From assembly GCA_033182465.1 (NCBI GenBank), contig CP137324.1, positions 124,001-188,000 of the forward strand: a stretch of DNA of 64,000 bases, read 5' to 3'. Source of the DNA: Sanghuangporus weigelae (Eukaryota > Basidiomycota > Agaricomycetes > Hymenochaetales > Hymenochaetaceae). The position numbers and the translations under genes are program-made. Below, in pieces: positions 14,478 to 25,156 of the stretch. Every line of letters starts with the position of its first letter. The stretch's first letter is position 1. Below the pieces are notes generated by a model. It did no database searches, was not told where the DNA came from, and worked only from the letters and a program-made list of their open reading frames with translations.

Positions 14478-15170
14478 CTACATAGGAACATCGCGCAGCT
14501 GGACAGTAGACGCAGCGTCCTGTTCGGCTCTTTCCATTTCCCTATCTCTTGCTGTAACGTCCTCGCGGAATATCTCCACGGCCTCTTTGAATCCTTCTCC
14601 GTTCTGATCTTGGACAAGCTTGCAAGACTTGTCGCAGCATTGTTCCATAGGATTGTTGGTGAAGGAGTAAGTCAGGTCATGGCTTGAGAGTTAGAAGCCG
14701 TCAGTCATCAGTTATGAGTGTACATACTTAGTACCGGGGGGGGGGGGGAGGGTACACTGAAGAAAAGATATAGGAAAATGACATACTACTTCCGACAAGC
14801 AGGACTGTGCTCTGGACTTCGCAAGCGTCTATAGAAAAGTATCTCCCTTAGCCTCTCGGCGAATGGTTTCGAGACGCAGGCCCATGGATGTGTCATGCTG
14901 TTGATACAGTCCTTTCTTTCACAGTCTTGCTCCTACAACGTCAAATCGAAGTCACAATCTTACAAGATGTCGCGAAAGTGTGAGAGCTGACCTTCCTTTC
15001 TACCTATAAATCATCTGAAAGTTAGTCCATCGGGACGCTACAGGACAGAACCTGCTCACATGCTCAACTGCACCACATTTATATATCGCGATCTGTCTAT
15101 TGACAAACTTCGGTATGTGTTCAGACTACTAGAGAGGCGAAGGCAGGACTCACGAGTTATAGCGACACAT
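14478..15170 (-). CDS. Small cysteine-rich hypothetical protein (138 residues)
   Basis: Found by joining five exons: 15170-15154, 15096-15060, 15003-14992, 14932-14787 and 14682-14478. Together they total 417 bases, exactly 139 codons with the stop. The protein starts MCRYNS, has a Cys-Gly-x-x-x-His element (YKCGAVEH), a pair EQDCERKDC, an HSPAC element, and a C-terminal CCDKSC followed by a charged helical tail (FREDVTARDREMERAEQD). The order Met-Cys-x-Tyr, CGxxxH and HSPxC recalls a loose class of small fungal Cys/His proteins without assigned function; I recall this from general familiarity and cannot confirm it. The 12-base third exon is the weakest join. The fourth intron contains a run of 13 G on the plus strand. 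No signal peptide or membrane helix is seen. Confidence 0.6.
14736..14748. repeat. Run of 13 G inside an intron
   Basis: A perfect G13 homopolymer on the plus strand (C13 in the transcript) lies inside the last intron of the small Cys-rich gene. It sits downstream of an alternative acceptor-like CTTCAG and could form a G-quadruplex only together with other G runs. Length variation here is likely. Confidence 0.9.
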
Positions 15171-16010
15171 AGTTGCAGTTAGGACAGAAGACAAAGAGCA
15201 TTAGAGTGGACCGTGCAGAGTTACTACATGCAAACATTGCATCTCTGGAAGAAAAGCGGCCTTGACTCGCGCAAAGTGGTGTTACATCCAGGTGGATGAG
15301 CAAACTTGGCCTGGAGTGTCATATTGCATATTAATCCTGTACTCGAGTTAACGTAGTTCCATTTTTTGGTTGACGAACGATCGCAAGAGAACGTCTTGCT
15401 GGGACAGTTTCCAGGCTCAGAAGCATAAAGCAGTTATACTAGTCTTCTATAGTCGACCCAGTGTACAGGCATAGTCCACCCAGCATCAGAATTATTGACT
15501 CGAATGAATTCGACCTCCAAAAGCTTAGAACTGTCGACCTGGCGCGAAATGATTGTCGTCTTAACAAAAAGAAAGGTTGATCAGTTTTGTTTAGTTTAAT
15601 GTAGGTTTCCCGTAAAAACAGCCGTGAGAACATTTCCTGTTCTGGACTAAAAGCATCCAATTTCATCCCCCAGGCTTTATCGCCTTCAACGGCGAACAAC
15701 CTGAAGCACATCCTTCACATCTCTCTTGATCCAACGGGGACTATCTCACTCTATCGTCTTGACAAATTCTACGAAATTTCTTTCGGGCTTTGTTGGAGCG
15801 CTGTGACGAAGTTTGCTCACCTTCCCGAGAAGGAGATTTTGCGGAAAAATTCGCACACCAGGCCAGGGAAACAAATCCACTGACGGCCGAACTTTTTCGC
15901 GCAGTAATCATATCGCAAAACTAAACACGAGCAAAAAAAATTCTTCAATCGATCTGATCTGCGTTGAAAATAACCCGAAAAGTAAAAAAAAAAGTAGTAG
16001 TAATACGGAA
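15171..16010. other. Intergenic promoter region before Myb/SANT gene A
   Basis: About 840 bases between two genes in divergent orientation. A 90-codon minus-strand frame (15439-15711) has no motif. Near 15822-15843 a stretch resembling TTCCCGAGAAGGAGATTTT is similar to one upstream of gene B near 18743-18760, suggesting that the promoter was duplicated with the gene. Confidence 0.5.
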
Positions 16011-17936
16011 ATGACAGACGGCCAGTCTACGACCTCAAGCAGCGCTGAAGTAGAGGGTTATGTCCATTCGTCTCAACATCATCAGCAGCAACATCCACCC
16101 ACGTCGTCTTATCAGCAAGAAGAACAACGAGAAGACCTGAGCGCCGACGGGAGCCATATCGACGACGATGTACTACCTCTCCCACAATTCCTCCCCCATC
16201 CAAACGACGTCAGTTCCGTAGCGCATCATCACGGCGTAGCAACCGGCGACAAGTCGACTCGATGGTCAGCACGGGACGACGTCGTCCTCTGCGACGCCCT
16301 CATCGCGCAAAATGAAAAGGGACGAAGTCGCAACATCGCAGTGTTTTCGCTCGATGCTTGGGAGGAAGTCGCTGAGGCGCTCAAAGGTTCGGAGTTGATA
16401 TCTGGAGGCGCGGTGAAGACAGTCGCGCAGTGTAAAGCTCGGTGGCAGCGGGTGAGTGAGGCTTCTATCATTTCTGGGCAATGAGCTTGTTAATAAAACG
16501 AAATGCGTTCTGATAGCTAAAGACTGAATTTCGCATTGTGAAGCATATCCGACATCAACCAGGTTTCGGTTGGGATGAAGCAACCCAGATGGTCACGGCA
16601 TCTTCAGCAGCATGGGATGCATACGTGGCAGTATGTACTATACCTTCTTTCGCATTCTCTCGTATTACTTACTCTCATGCATTAGACTCACCGTGACGCC
16701 CAACCATGGCGTAAAAAGAGCTTCCCATGTTACAGCCGCATCGCCTACCTCATCGAGGACGATGAAGGGCACGACAAAGGCGATGCGAAGTTCAGACGCC
16801 GCTGGGAGTCTAACAACGGTCGACGAGCATCGTCTCCTGGAACACGCGCCGCTGTGCGGAGAGCATTCAAGGAAGCTCAAGCAAGGGCTCAATCTCAAGA
16901 GCAAGAGCAAGCTCAAAATGTTCAAGGGGCAGTCCCTGTCCGGAATGCTACCGTTGCTACTGTGCAGATTCAGAATGATGGGCAAAATGCTATATCAGCA
17001 CCGTCTGCGGCATCCACCCTGGTGCCAGCCTCGGGTTCAGATATTGGTGGATCGACCAGTGTGTTTCCAATCATAAGGTCAGAGCATAATGGCACCAAGT
17101 TCGTCAATCGGTTTGCTCCTGTTCCTGGAGGTCCGGTCACAACAACTGTCACGACCACAGTTCCCTCGGTAGCACCTGCTACCATCAACAATGCACTCCA
17201 GCAGGTAAGGAACGTTCATTCTATGTTATCACAGAGTTCTCAACTTCATTGTGTTCAATTTGACTGTAAGTAGCTCCGAATTGCTAGCCAGCCTCAACCA
17301 AACGGGAAACGTCCACACTCGCCTGTAGGGGAACAGTACATTTCGAAGCGCGCAAATACGCAAGGGAGTGCTAGTTCTTCTTACAGACCCATTGCACCAG
17401 CGCAAGCTCCTACTACACCTACTTATATCCAACACACTACTCCTCCCCTTCCTCAACACACTTACACACCCGGCACGATAATCTATACTACGCAAGCACC
17501 ACCTCCCGGACACGTACAAACCCCCATGCCCGTCCCTTCCAACGCCAGCTACGTCGCAATCCCACCACCTTCGTCATCTTCCAGTACTCCGCAGCCCTAT
17601 CCTCCAGCTACAGTACACGTGCACCAAATCCCCGTTCCCAGTCCAAATGCTGTCGTCGCTACAAATTCAGGGCCCACACGTCTAGCAGAAGCCATCCAAA
17701 CCCTCGAGTCTACGTACACTGAAGACGGGTTTAGTGAGGCGCAGTTTATTAAAGCTATACAGATCTTCGAGAGGAGGAGCGAGGCTGCTGATGCGTACCT
17801 TGCGATCCAGAGCAGACGTGCGAGGGTGCTGTTTTTGAGAGCTGAGCTGGAGGAGTTTGGTAGGAGTGATAGCAGAGAGTCTGGAGGAGCCGGAGATGCA
17901 AACGAAGCTGGTGCTGCTGCGAGTGCGGGATCATAG
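16011..17936 (+). CDS. Myb/SANT-like DNA-binding protein, tandem copy A
   Basis: Four exons, 16011-16451, 16517-16630, 16686-17204 and 17274-17936, give 578 residues. Order: an acidic and Gln/His-rich N-terminus (SSAEVEGYVH), a Myb/SANT-like domain at about residues 80-195 with conserved tryptophans (TRWSARDDVVLCDALIAQ, AWEEVAEALKGSE, CKARWQRLKTEFRIVKHIR, ATQMVTASSAAWDAYV, QPWRKKSFPCYSRIAYLIED), a Gln/Ala/Thr/Pro-rich linker, and a conserved C-terminal helical region (LAEAIQTLESTYTEDGFSEA, ERRSEAADAYLAIQSRRARV). The domain resembles the Myb_DNA-bind_3 type seen in plant and fungal proteins and in Harbinger-type transposon partners. No transposase is nearby. Probably a nuclear DNA-binding protein. 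The ATG at 16011 matches that of copy B (MxDxQST). Confidence 0.75.
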
Positions 17937-18853
17937 CCTTACTGCGTGGTATTCAAAGAAATGATTTGGTTTCATTTTGCTTTGTTTTGTTTTGTTTTGG
18001 GTGAAGTTATTTTTTCTAGTACAGTTCTAGGCGACTTGACTGACTCCTGTAGTGTCTTATTGTATCTTCTTTCGGTATTAAATTATACTTCAATAAATGT
18101 TTCTTTTTTAGTCTCATTTCCGTCAATCAGTCTGTGCATGTAGGTCCATCGTTGGTGGCTTTGGTCCTTGTGATCTGGTTCTGTTTTGCTTGTGATGCTT
18201 TCGTATCCCGTGTTCTCATGCATATGATTATAATTTCATATGATACTCTTCTCTCAAAAAGCGCATTTGTGGCAATATTCTTACTTACCCTCTGTGGAGT
18301 TTGGTTTGCAATTTTTGATATTCTACCCAATTGAAATTCGTGATACACGGTTTCGATTCAATTCTTAATAGCACTGGAGCAGAGGTGTTTGTACTGTATT
18401 TTGAAATTTCCGCGAACCAGTATCAGTACTGACAAGAACTTGCTGTTTGTTATCTGAAATATTCGTCATGTGGAATAAACAAGAATAAAATTTCAGTTAG
18501 TTTTATCACCGTGAGAATATCTATCTTCAGTACATCCTATATGGGGAAGCATTACAGCATTTTTAGTTAGGGTTTAAATTTCATAATGAGTCAACGTGGA
18601 AATCTTGATTCGCCCTTCACCTCCTCAGTTCTAAACTGTTCCAATCTCCTCAGGACATTGGCCTCGGGCTTACTTCCGTATTGCGTATTGTCGCATTGGG
18701 GCTTTCTTGTTTCGCTTTCATATTTCATAAAGGGCACAGAACTTTCCTGAGAAGGGGATTCGCACGGAGCCCCAACATCGAGACGGAAAATCTACAATCG
18801 ATCCGCACCCAAATTCTGTGGAATCCGGAAAAGTAGAAGTTGAATATCGGAAT
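17937..18853. other. AT-rich spacer between the two Myb/SANT copies
   Basis: About 900 bases, noticeably T-rich (TTTGTTTTGTTTTGTTTTGG near 17980-18000). It contains the 3' region of copy A and the promoter of copy B. No coding region is recognised. Confidence 0.5.
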
Positions 18854-20474
18854 ATGGCAGACGCTCAGTCGACCGCTTCAAGTGCTGAAGTCGAGGGCTA
18901 CGTCCATCAGCAACAGCAGCAACAACAACCAGCAGTATCGCCGACTCAGTCGACACTGCAATCAGAGCAGGGACAAGAACAACCTCAACAGCAGCAGCAT
19001 CAATTCGAACAAACGCACCTCGTCGTCGACGGCGGTCAACCTCAACCGCTTCAATTCTATCCGACAGCCGACCAAGTCAGCGCAATCGCATTTCACCACA
19101 ATGCACCTGACAACAGCAAGGCCGTCAGATGGTCTCTGCGCGACGACATCCTCCTCTGCGACGCACTCGTCCATCAGCACCAGATGGGGCGCAACCGCTT
19201 CAATGGCATATTTCAAAACGACGCTTGGGAGGAAGTTGCCGCGGCGATAAAGGGATCCGAGGTGGTGACTGGCGGTGCGCCGAAGAATCTTGCGCATTGT
19301 AAGGCGCGTTGGCAACGGGTCAGTGCTGTGTTGCCTCGTTGTGCATATAATTGGCTACTGACTGTGCTTGCGGTCCTAGCTGAAAGTAGAGTATCGCATC
19401 GTGAAGCACCTTCGTCATGAACCAGGATTCGCATGGGACGAGAATACACAGATGGTGGTAGCTTCTCCAGAGACATGGGATACGTATATCGAAGTACGTA
19501 CATTGTCTGCTCGTAGTTCATACCATTGCCTAATAAGAGCTGTCGAACAGAATCATAAGGACGCCCAACCATGGCGCAAAAAGAAATTCCCCTGCTACAG
19601 CCGATGCGCCTTCCTCATCGAGGACGAACGAGGCAACGACAAGGGCGACAGCAAGTTCCAGAAGCGTTGGGAGGCCCGTTCGGGTTCCTATGCATCGTCT
19701 CCGAATAAACGCGGTACATATCAAATCGAGACTCACGATCAGGACGGTATAGGAGAAATAGACCCTGTCTTAGCTTCAGTGTCGGCCCCTGTGAATGTCG
19801 GTGCAACGACAGGAGTGTTTCCCGTTATGAAATCGGGCCATCATAGTACCACGTTCGTTCATCGGTTTGCTCCTGAAGCTTCGAGTGCAACAACGACTGT
19901 AGGGACGGTCGCGGCACCTCTCTCGTCTGGTACGATCAGCAGTGCGATTCAACAGGTAAGTCATTCTTGAATCAAGAGGTGCTTTATCTATTTTTCTTAT
20001 TCATTCAATTATGTGCAGTACCAAAGTCAACTAAACGGGAATGGTAAACGTGCATATCCGACTGAGGAAGAGCAGGACTCCATTTCGAAACGTGCTAATA
20101 CCGCAATAAGTGCACCTCCTTACCCTATGACGACAGCCTATCCTCAAGCAGTGCCTGCGGCATCTAACATCGTTTACACTGCTCTACCGCCTCCGGCACC
20201 AGCACCCGCTCCACCCCCAGCCCCCGCATCCACCATGACAGCACCCTCACCTGGTCTACCTCCAAGTTCTTCATCTCGCCTAACGGAAGCTATCACAACT
20301 CTCGAATCGACGTACACCGAAGACGGGCTCGGCGAGCTACAATTTGTGAAGGCTATTCAGCTATTCCAGAAACGCAGTGATGCTCTGGAAGCGTACCTTG
20401 CCATCCAGAGCCGGCGTGCGAGAGCAATGTATTTGAAGGCTGAGCTGGCTGACTTTGGTGCTGGCGCGTCGTAG
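18854..20474 (+). CDS. Myb/SANT-like DNA-binding protein, tandem copy B
   Basis: Paralogue of the preceding gene with the same four-exon plan: 18854-19318, 19380-19493, 19551-19955 and 20019-20474, 479 residues. The second exon is exactly 114 bases in both copies and all introns sit at the same codons, so the pair arose by gene duplication rather than retroposition. The N-terminus has Gln runs (HQQQQQQQ, QPQQQQHQ). The domain shows VRWSLRDDILLCDALVHQHQ, AWEEVAAAIKGSE, CKARWQRLKVEYRIVKHLR and QPWRKKKFPCYSRCAFLIED. The linker is shorter than in copy A and Pro/Ala-rich. The C-terminal helix (LTEAITTLESTYTEDGLGEL, LEAYLAIQSRRARAMY) is the best conserved part and may mediate dimerisation; that is inference. 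Confidence 0.75.
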
Positions 20475-21779
20475 AAGTGCGTATTAAGGAAAGGATCGGT
20501 CCTTGTCTTCTTTTCGGTGTTTTGATTTACTTGAGTAAGATCATCTCATATTTGGCAAGATAATTCTTCTGATATTGCTGCTTCTTGCTACAGTATTCTG
20601 TTCGTAGCATTTTTATATTATCCTGTATAATTATCTTCTTTGTCATATTCGTGCCTTAAGATTGCATTCTTCGTTGCTACGATAGTTGAGTAACTTTCGA
20701 CGTCGATTCATGATGAATTAATCTCTTCGCCAAGTTTTTTGACTGAACTTCGTCTTGCCGCAATAGCATGTATGTCTTACTCTTCCAGCTGATTCGCTTC
20801 TTCGAATTTGTCGCTATGATAATGTATCAGTGATACTAGTCCTAGGTGAGGAGTACTTCGCTTTCCTATCGATGTACTGAACTCACCGCGTGCTTCCTTT
20901 TGCAGTAAAATCTATGCATAGACACTTTCCTAAATGATAATCGACGAAGATCTATTATGTTACTCTGCGATTGTTCCTTGAAACATATTGCCTCCTTCGT
21001 TCGCTTGATCTCTGCTATTCTTGGGCGGATGATATCATCCTTATTTCTGGCCGCCCCTCTGCATCACGGCTTATCAACCCCGCACTCGGACGTTCCTGTC
21101 TATGAATAAGGCCGCGCAATGAGCGGCTACTCACAAGAATTCGAGGTGGCATAACTCCCGATTCGATTCGAGACTCGGAAAACGAGCCGAGACACATTAT
21201 ACATTTTGCCATCTTAAATATGTACGGTACGGTATTCCATCTGTGCGCCTTGTGCAAATTTCTATCATTTTGTTTCTCGGCGTCCGCTTGTTTCCGCCTT
21301 TCATGCAATCGACTAATGTCCCCGCGCAAAATGAGCGAAAGGCTGGGTCTCGTGAACAGACTTGAAGAGGCGGCCCGATCGGATAGTCTGGAAATATCTC
21401 GCTTTATGTTCATAGCGGAGCTTAACTTTCTTCCATACACTCACACAGCGCCGGTTCTTCTAAATCATGTCTTCTTCGAGTTTTGATGTCCCGGTCTCCT
21501 CCACATTCCTCCAGGCTATATACATGGTCTTGCATACAAGGCGAATCGAGTTTTCGATCAGCTCGATTCGATCCAATCTTGCGATCTAACGTTTTCTCCT
21601 TCATAACTTGTTAAACCTCCGCTTCCCACATGCCTTTCTGTTCCGAATCTGATTCCCGCAAGCTCTTATAAAGATACAGAGAAGCTTCTGAGGTCCACTT
21701 GACGCTCGTCTCCTGACTCCAAACCCTAGTCCTTGACGCTCCATCTCTGCATTGCGCCCTCTCCTGAGCTTGTTCTGAT
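20475..21779. other. Intergenic region, nothing assigned
   Basis: 1.3 kb between Myb/SANT copy B and the sugar transporter. A 141-codon minus-strand frame (21015-21440) has Arg/Ser-rich content but no motif or coding-like context, and I treat it as chance. The last 300 bases should hold the transporter promoter. Confidence 0.5.
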
Positions 21780-24700
21780 ATGGCTGGAGGAATCCAGACG
21801 ACAACTGGGGTGGCCGCGAGTCGCCGCAGGGCCCTTGCTGGGAAATCTGGCTGGGTGAGCTTCGTTCACGCTTGTACTATCGTTGTCGTTGCTGATTATA
21901 CTGATTGCGTCATCCCAATAGGCTGGTCTTGTTCACAATCGGCGCGTGTTTGCTATCACTGTGTTTGCATCGCTTGGTGGACTGTGCGTGACAATACTCT
22001 AGTGGAAAACGATTATGCTGACTGTTCACTTTGTTTAGTCTCTATGGTAGATCATATCTATTCAGACTCCACCTGAATGCTGACTCTGGCAATTAAATCT
22101 TTTGCTTGATATCAGGCTACAACCAGGTCAGTATTTATCGCGCATCAAACGTGCTCTTTCTAATCGTCATGTCTACTAGGGTGTTTTCTCGGGTGTCCTG
22201 GGGTACGTACTTTGGATTTCGGTCTGAGCGCAACATCTGACACGACGAAATGGCCAGGATGTACACTTTCGACCAACGCATGGGCTCGGCCGTGTCCGAT
22301 ACGGGCAAGAAAGGTTGGCTAGTCGCTATCCTGGAACTCGGTGCTTGGTTCGGAGTCCTCTGCACGGGATATCTCGCGGATAAATTGTCTAGAAAGTACA
22401 CGATCTTGGCTGGTAACGACCTTCCTTGCATACTGTGAATAATCCAGGAAGCTCATGGGATCGTCTGACAGCTGTCGTCGTTTTCTGCATCGGTGTTATT
22501 GTTCAGACCGCCGCATTTCATGCCTCGTCAATTTTCGGAGGTAAGTGGAAGATAAGACTAGTGCTGGGAATGATCTTGTCAATGAATGCTTGCAGGCCGG
22601 TTTGTGACGGGACTTGGTGTCGGTTCTCTCAGTATGGCTGTTCCTCTCTATAAGTGAGTGAATCTTATTTCCTCCCATGTTCAATTGGTTAAGGTATCTT
22701 GTAGCGCCGAGCTGGCACCTCCGGAAGTCCGTGGTTCCCTTGTTGCCCTTCAGCAGCTAGCCATCACCTTCGGGATCATGGTTTCTTTCTGGATCGATTA
22801 TGGCACGAACTTTATTGGCGGGTCAGGACCTACGCAGCATGAGGCTGCGTGGAGAATTCCATTAGCGCTTCAGCTTGTGCCTGCGATAATTCTGGGTGCC
22901 GGTATTTTATTCATGCCCTACTCTCCAAGGTGAAAAAAGGTATCTTCTCCAAAATGGAACTGCAACTGATTTATGAGCCTTGGTTAGATGGCTCGTCAAC
23001 CAAGGTCGAGATGATGAAGCTTTGGCTGTCCTGAGTTCTGCACGCAGACTCCCTCCGGACTCCGATCTAGTCCAGATCGAATATTTGTACGCAGTTTTGA
23101 ATATCGTATTTTGAAGGCTCTTCTGACTCAGACCTTATAGGGAGATTAAAGCTCAATATCTGTTCGAGAAAGAGACGTCTGAGATCAAGTTCCCTCAGTT
23201 CCAGGATGGCAGTCGAAAATCAAATTTCAAGCTAGGAGTCCATGCATATATGAGCCTTCTCCAGACTAAGAGTAAGTGGGAGCACATCTCAATATCATAA
23301 TATTATCTAAATCACGACTCTGCAGCTCTGTTTCTCCGTGTCACCGTGGGTACTCTGTGGGTCACTTCCGAGATTCACATTAGAACTTCCCGTGACGCTA
23401 ATTCGTCTCTGTAGGACTATGTTCTTCCAACAATGGACGGGAGTCAACGCGATCCTTTACTATGCACCGACCATCTTCCAAAACCTCGGTTTGACTGGCA
23501 CTACGATCTCATTACTAGCGACAGGAGTCGTCGGCATAGTGTACGCCCACCATTTCTCCTATTCTCGGAGCTTACTTCTGACTTATGAGACGAATACAGT
23601 ATGTTCTTGGCAACAATACCGGCGGTCATCTGGGTCGACGACTGGGGCAGGAAGCCTGTTCTGTGAATAGTCTTTGTTGCATACGGTTTGATCGTCAAGG
23701 TCGACTAATGCCTGCCTTGTTCACAGCGTCTCAGGTGCTTTCTTGATGGCGGCGTACGTTCTGGTCGGACTGGGTTCCTTATTGACTATTAATAATATCT
23801 GTACCTTTTCAGTTGTCACCTTATTATCGCTGTCCTGACAGGCTTATACGAGGACTCCTGGATTGAGTACGTCGTACGCAGGAGCACGCGGTACATCTTC
23901 CTAACTGTTTTACAGGCACAGGGCTGCAGGATGGGCTGCATGCGCACTCGTCTGGCTTTTCGCGATCGGTAAGCTAGCTAGCTATCTTACATGGTGTTCT
24001 ATACTGAGTTAGCTGACTCTCTTCCGTAGGTTTCGGCTATAGCTGGGGTAGGAACCATTCTAAATTTGCTTCTCATCTCCCTCTGATAGTGATGAAAAGG
24101 TCCATGTTCATGGATTCTGGCCGCCGAGATTTGGCCGTTAAGTGTCCGAGGAAAGGGAATCTCTATTGCAGCTTCATCAAACTGGGTAAGTATGCGTTTA
24201 AACAACCATGACGATTGTTTTAGATATTGATGCATTCTCGATATGCTCAGATGAACAACTTCATCGGTAAGTTCTAGTATCCGGAGTCGAGTTGTCCTGA
24301 TGATTCTGACACTCGTCCGGTTTAGTCGGTCAGGTATGAATCAATTTCTCGTTTTGACGGATTTGGAGTAAACAGAATAATTCCACTTATAGGTTACTCC
24401 ATCGATGATGGCACATCTTCGCTTCGGGACATTCATCTTCTTCGGCGTACGTATGTCTTCCGATCTCCGTATCAGTTTTCTCATCTTTTTTCGCAGACTT
24501 TCTCGTTTATGGGAGGCCTATTCGTACTCTTCTTCGTGCGTCTTCTATTCTGACAACATCTCTCGCGGCGGCTGACATGCTAGCGCAGGTTCCCGAAACG
24601 AAAGGTTTAACGCTGGAAGAAATGGACGAAGTCTTTGGCGACGAAACCGGAAGTTCTGTACAAGAGCAAGAGCGTCTCTTGGCCATACACAAACGTATCG

Positions 24701-24798
24701 GCCTCGACGCGTATGCCTCCGATGAAGCACCGGGACCAGATACCGACGTCAAATTGCGAACCAGTGACGAAAAATATGAAGTATCACATCACGTTTGA
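21780..24798 (+). CDS. MFS sugar transporter (sugar porter family)
   Basis: Twelve-helix proton-coupled sugar/polyol/quinate-type porter of the plasma membrane. The ATG at 21780 opens [14 protein letters not shown]. Spliced exons carry the family marks: [12 protein letters not shown] in helix 1, the loop [12 protein letters not shown] (D-R/K-x-G-R-R type), [20 protein letters not shown] (PESPR-like region follows as MPYSPRWLV), [20 protein letters not shown] in helix 7 (QQ-x-x-G-x-N-x-x-x-Y-Y signature), [26 protein letters not shown] with VRGKGIS, and [16 protein letters not shown] at the C-terminus. Many short introns, more than ten. The tail is acidic. Substrate is not decided by these motifs. 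The stop at 24796-24798 lies 358 bases from the stop of the convergent E3 ligase gene. Confidence 0.9.
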
Positions 24799-25156
24799 CC
24801 GCAGGAGAAGTTGGACACCGACTCCCTACTCTTTTTCTGTAGCATGATACGTGTATTCCGGTGACATGCATATCCTTTAGTAATGCCTGTAACATGCATT
24901 CTTTAAGATAAACGAAACACTACGCGAACACGACAAGCATCAGAAGATCCAAGAAAACTCCATAACTATTAATGACCAGAGAGAATTGGTACGAAATAAG
25001 TGACCGAAAAAAAAGTAGTTATAGTCAAGATGTACTGGCGGGAACCGGCAAGAAATAATAAGGGACGTGAAAACATTTCTAAGATCCGAAGAAGGAAGGA
25101 AAAGAAAAGCTTCAAGGAGACGAAAGAATGGACAGCGCAAGGACCTCTCGATTAAA
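24799..25156. other. Convergent 3' region between sugar transporter and E3 ligase
   Basis: 358 bases holding both 3' untranslated regions. A-rich and GA-rich words are present; no gene is seen. Confidence 0.6.

Noticed and set aside
16011-20474. Active transposon carrying the Myb/SANT pair
   Set aside because: No transposase, no terminal inverted repeats and no target-site duplication were seen; both genes have matching introns, which argues for ordinary duplication.
21015-21440. 141-codon minus-strand frame
   Set aside because: Arg/Ser-rich without motif; likely chance in an intergenic region.
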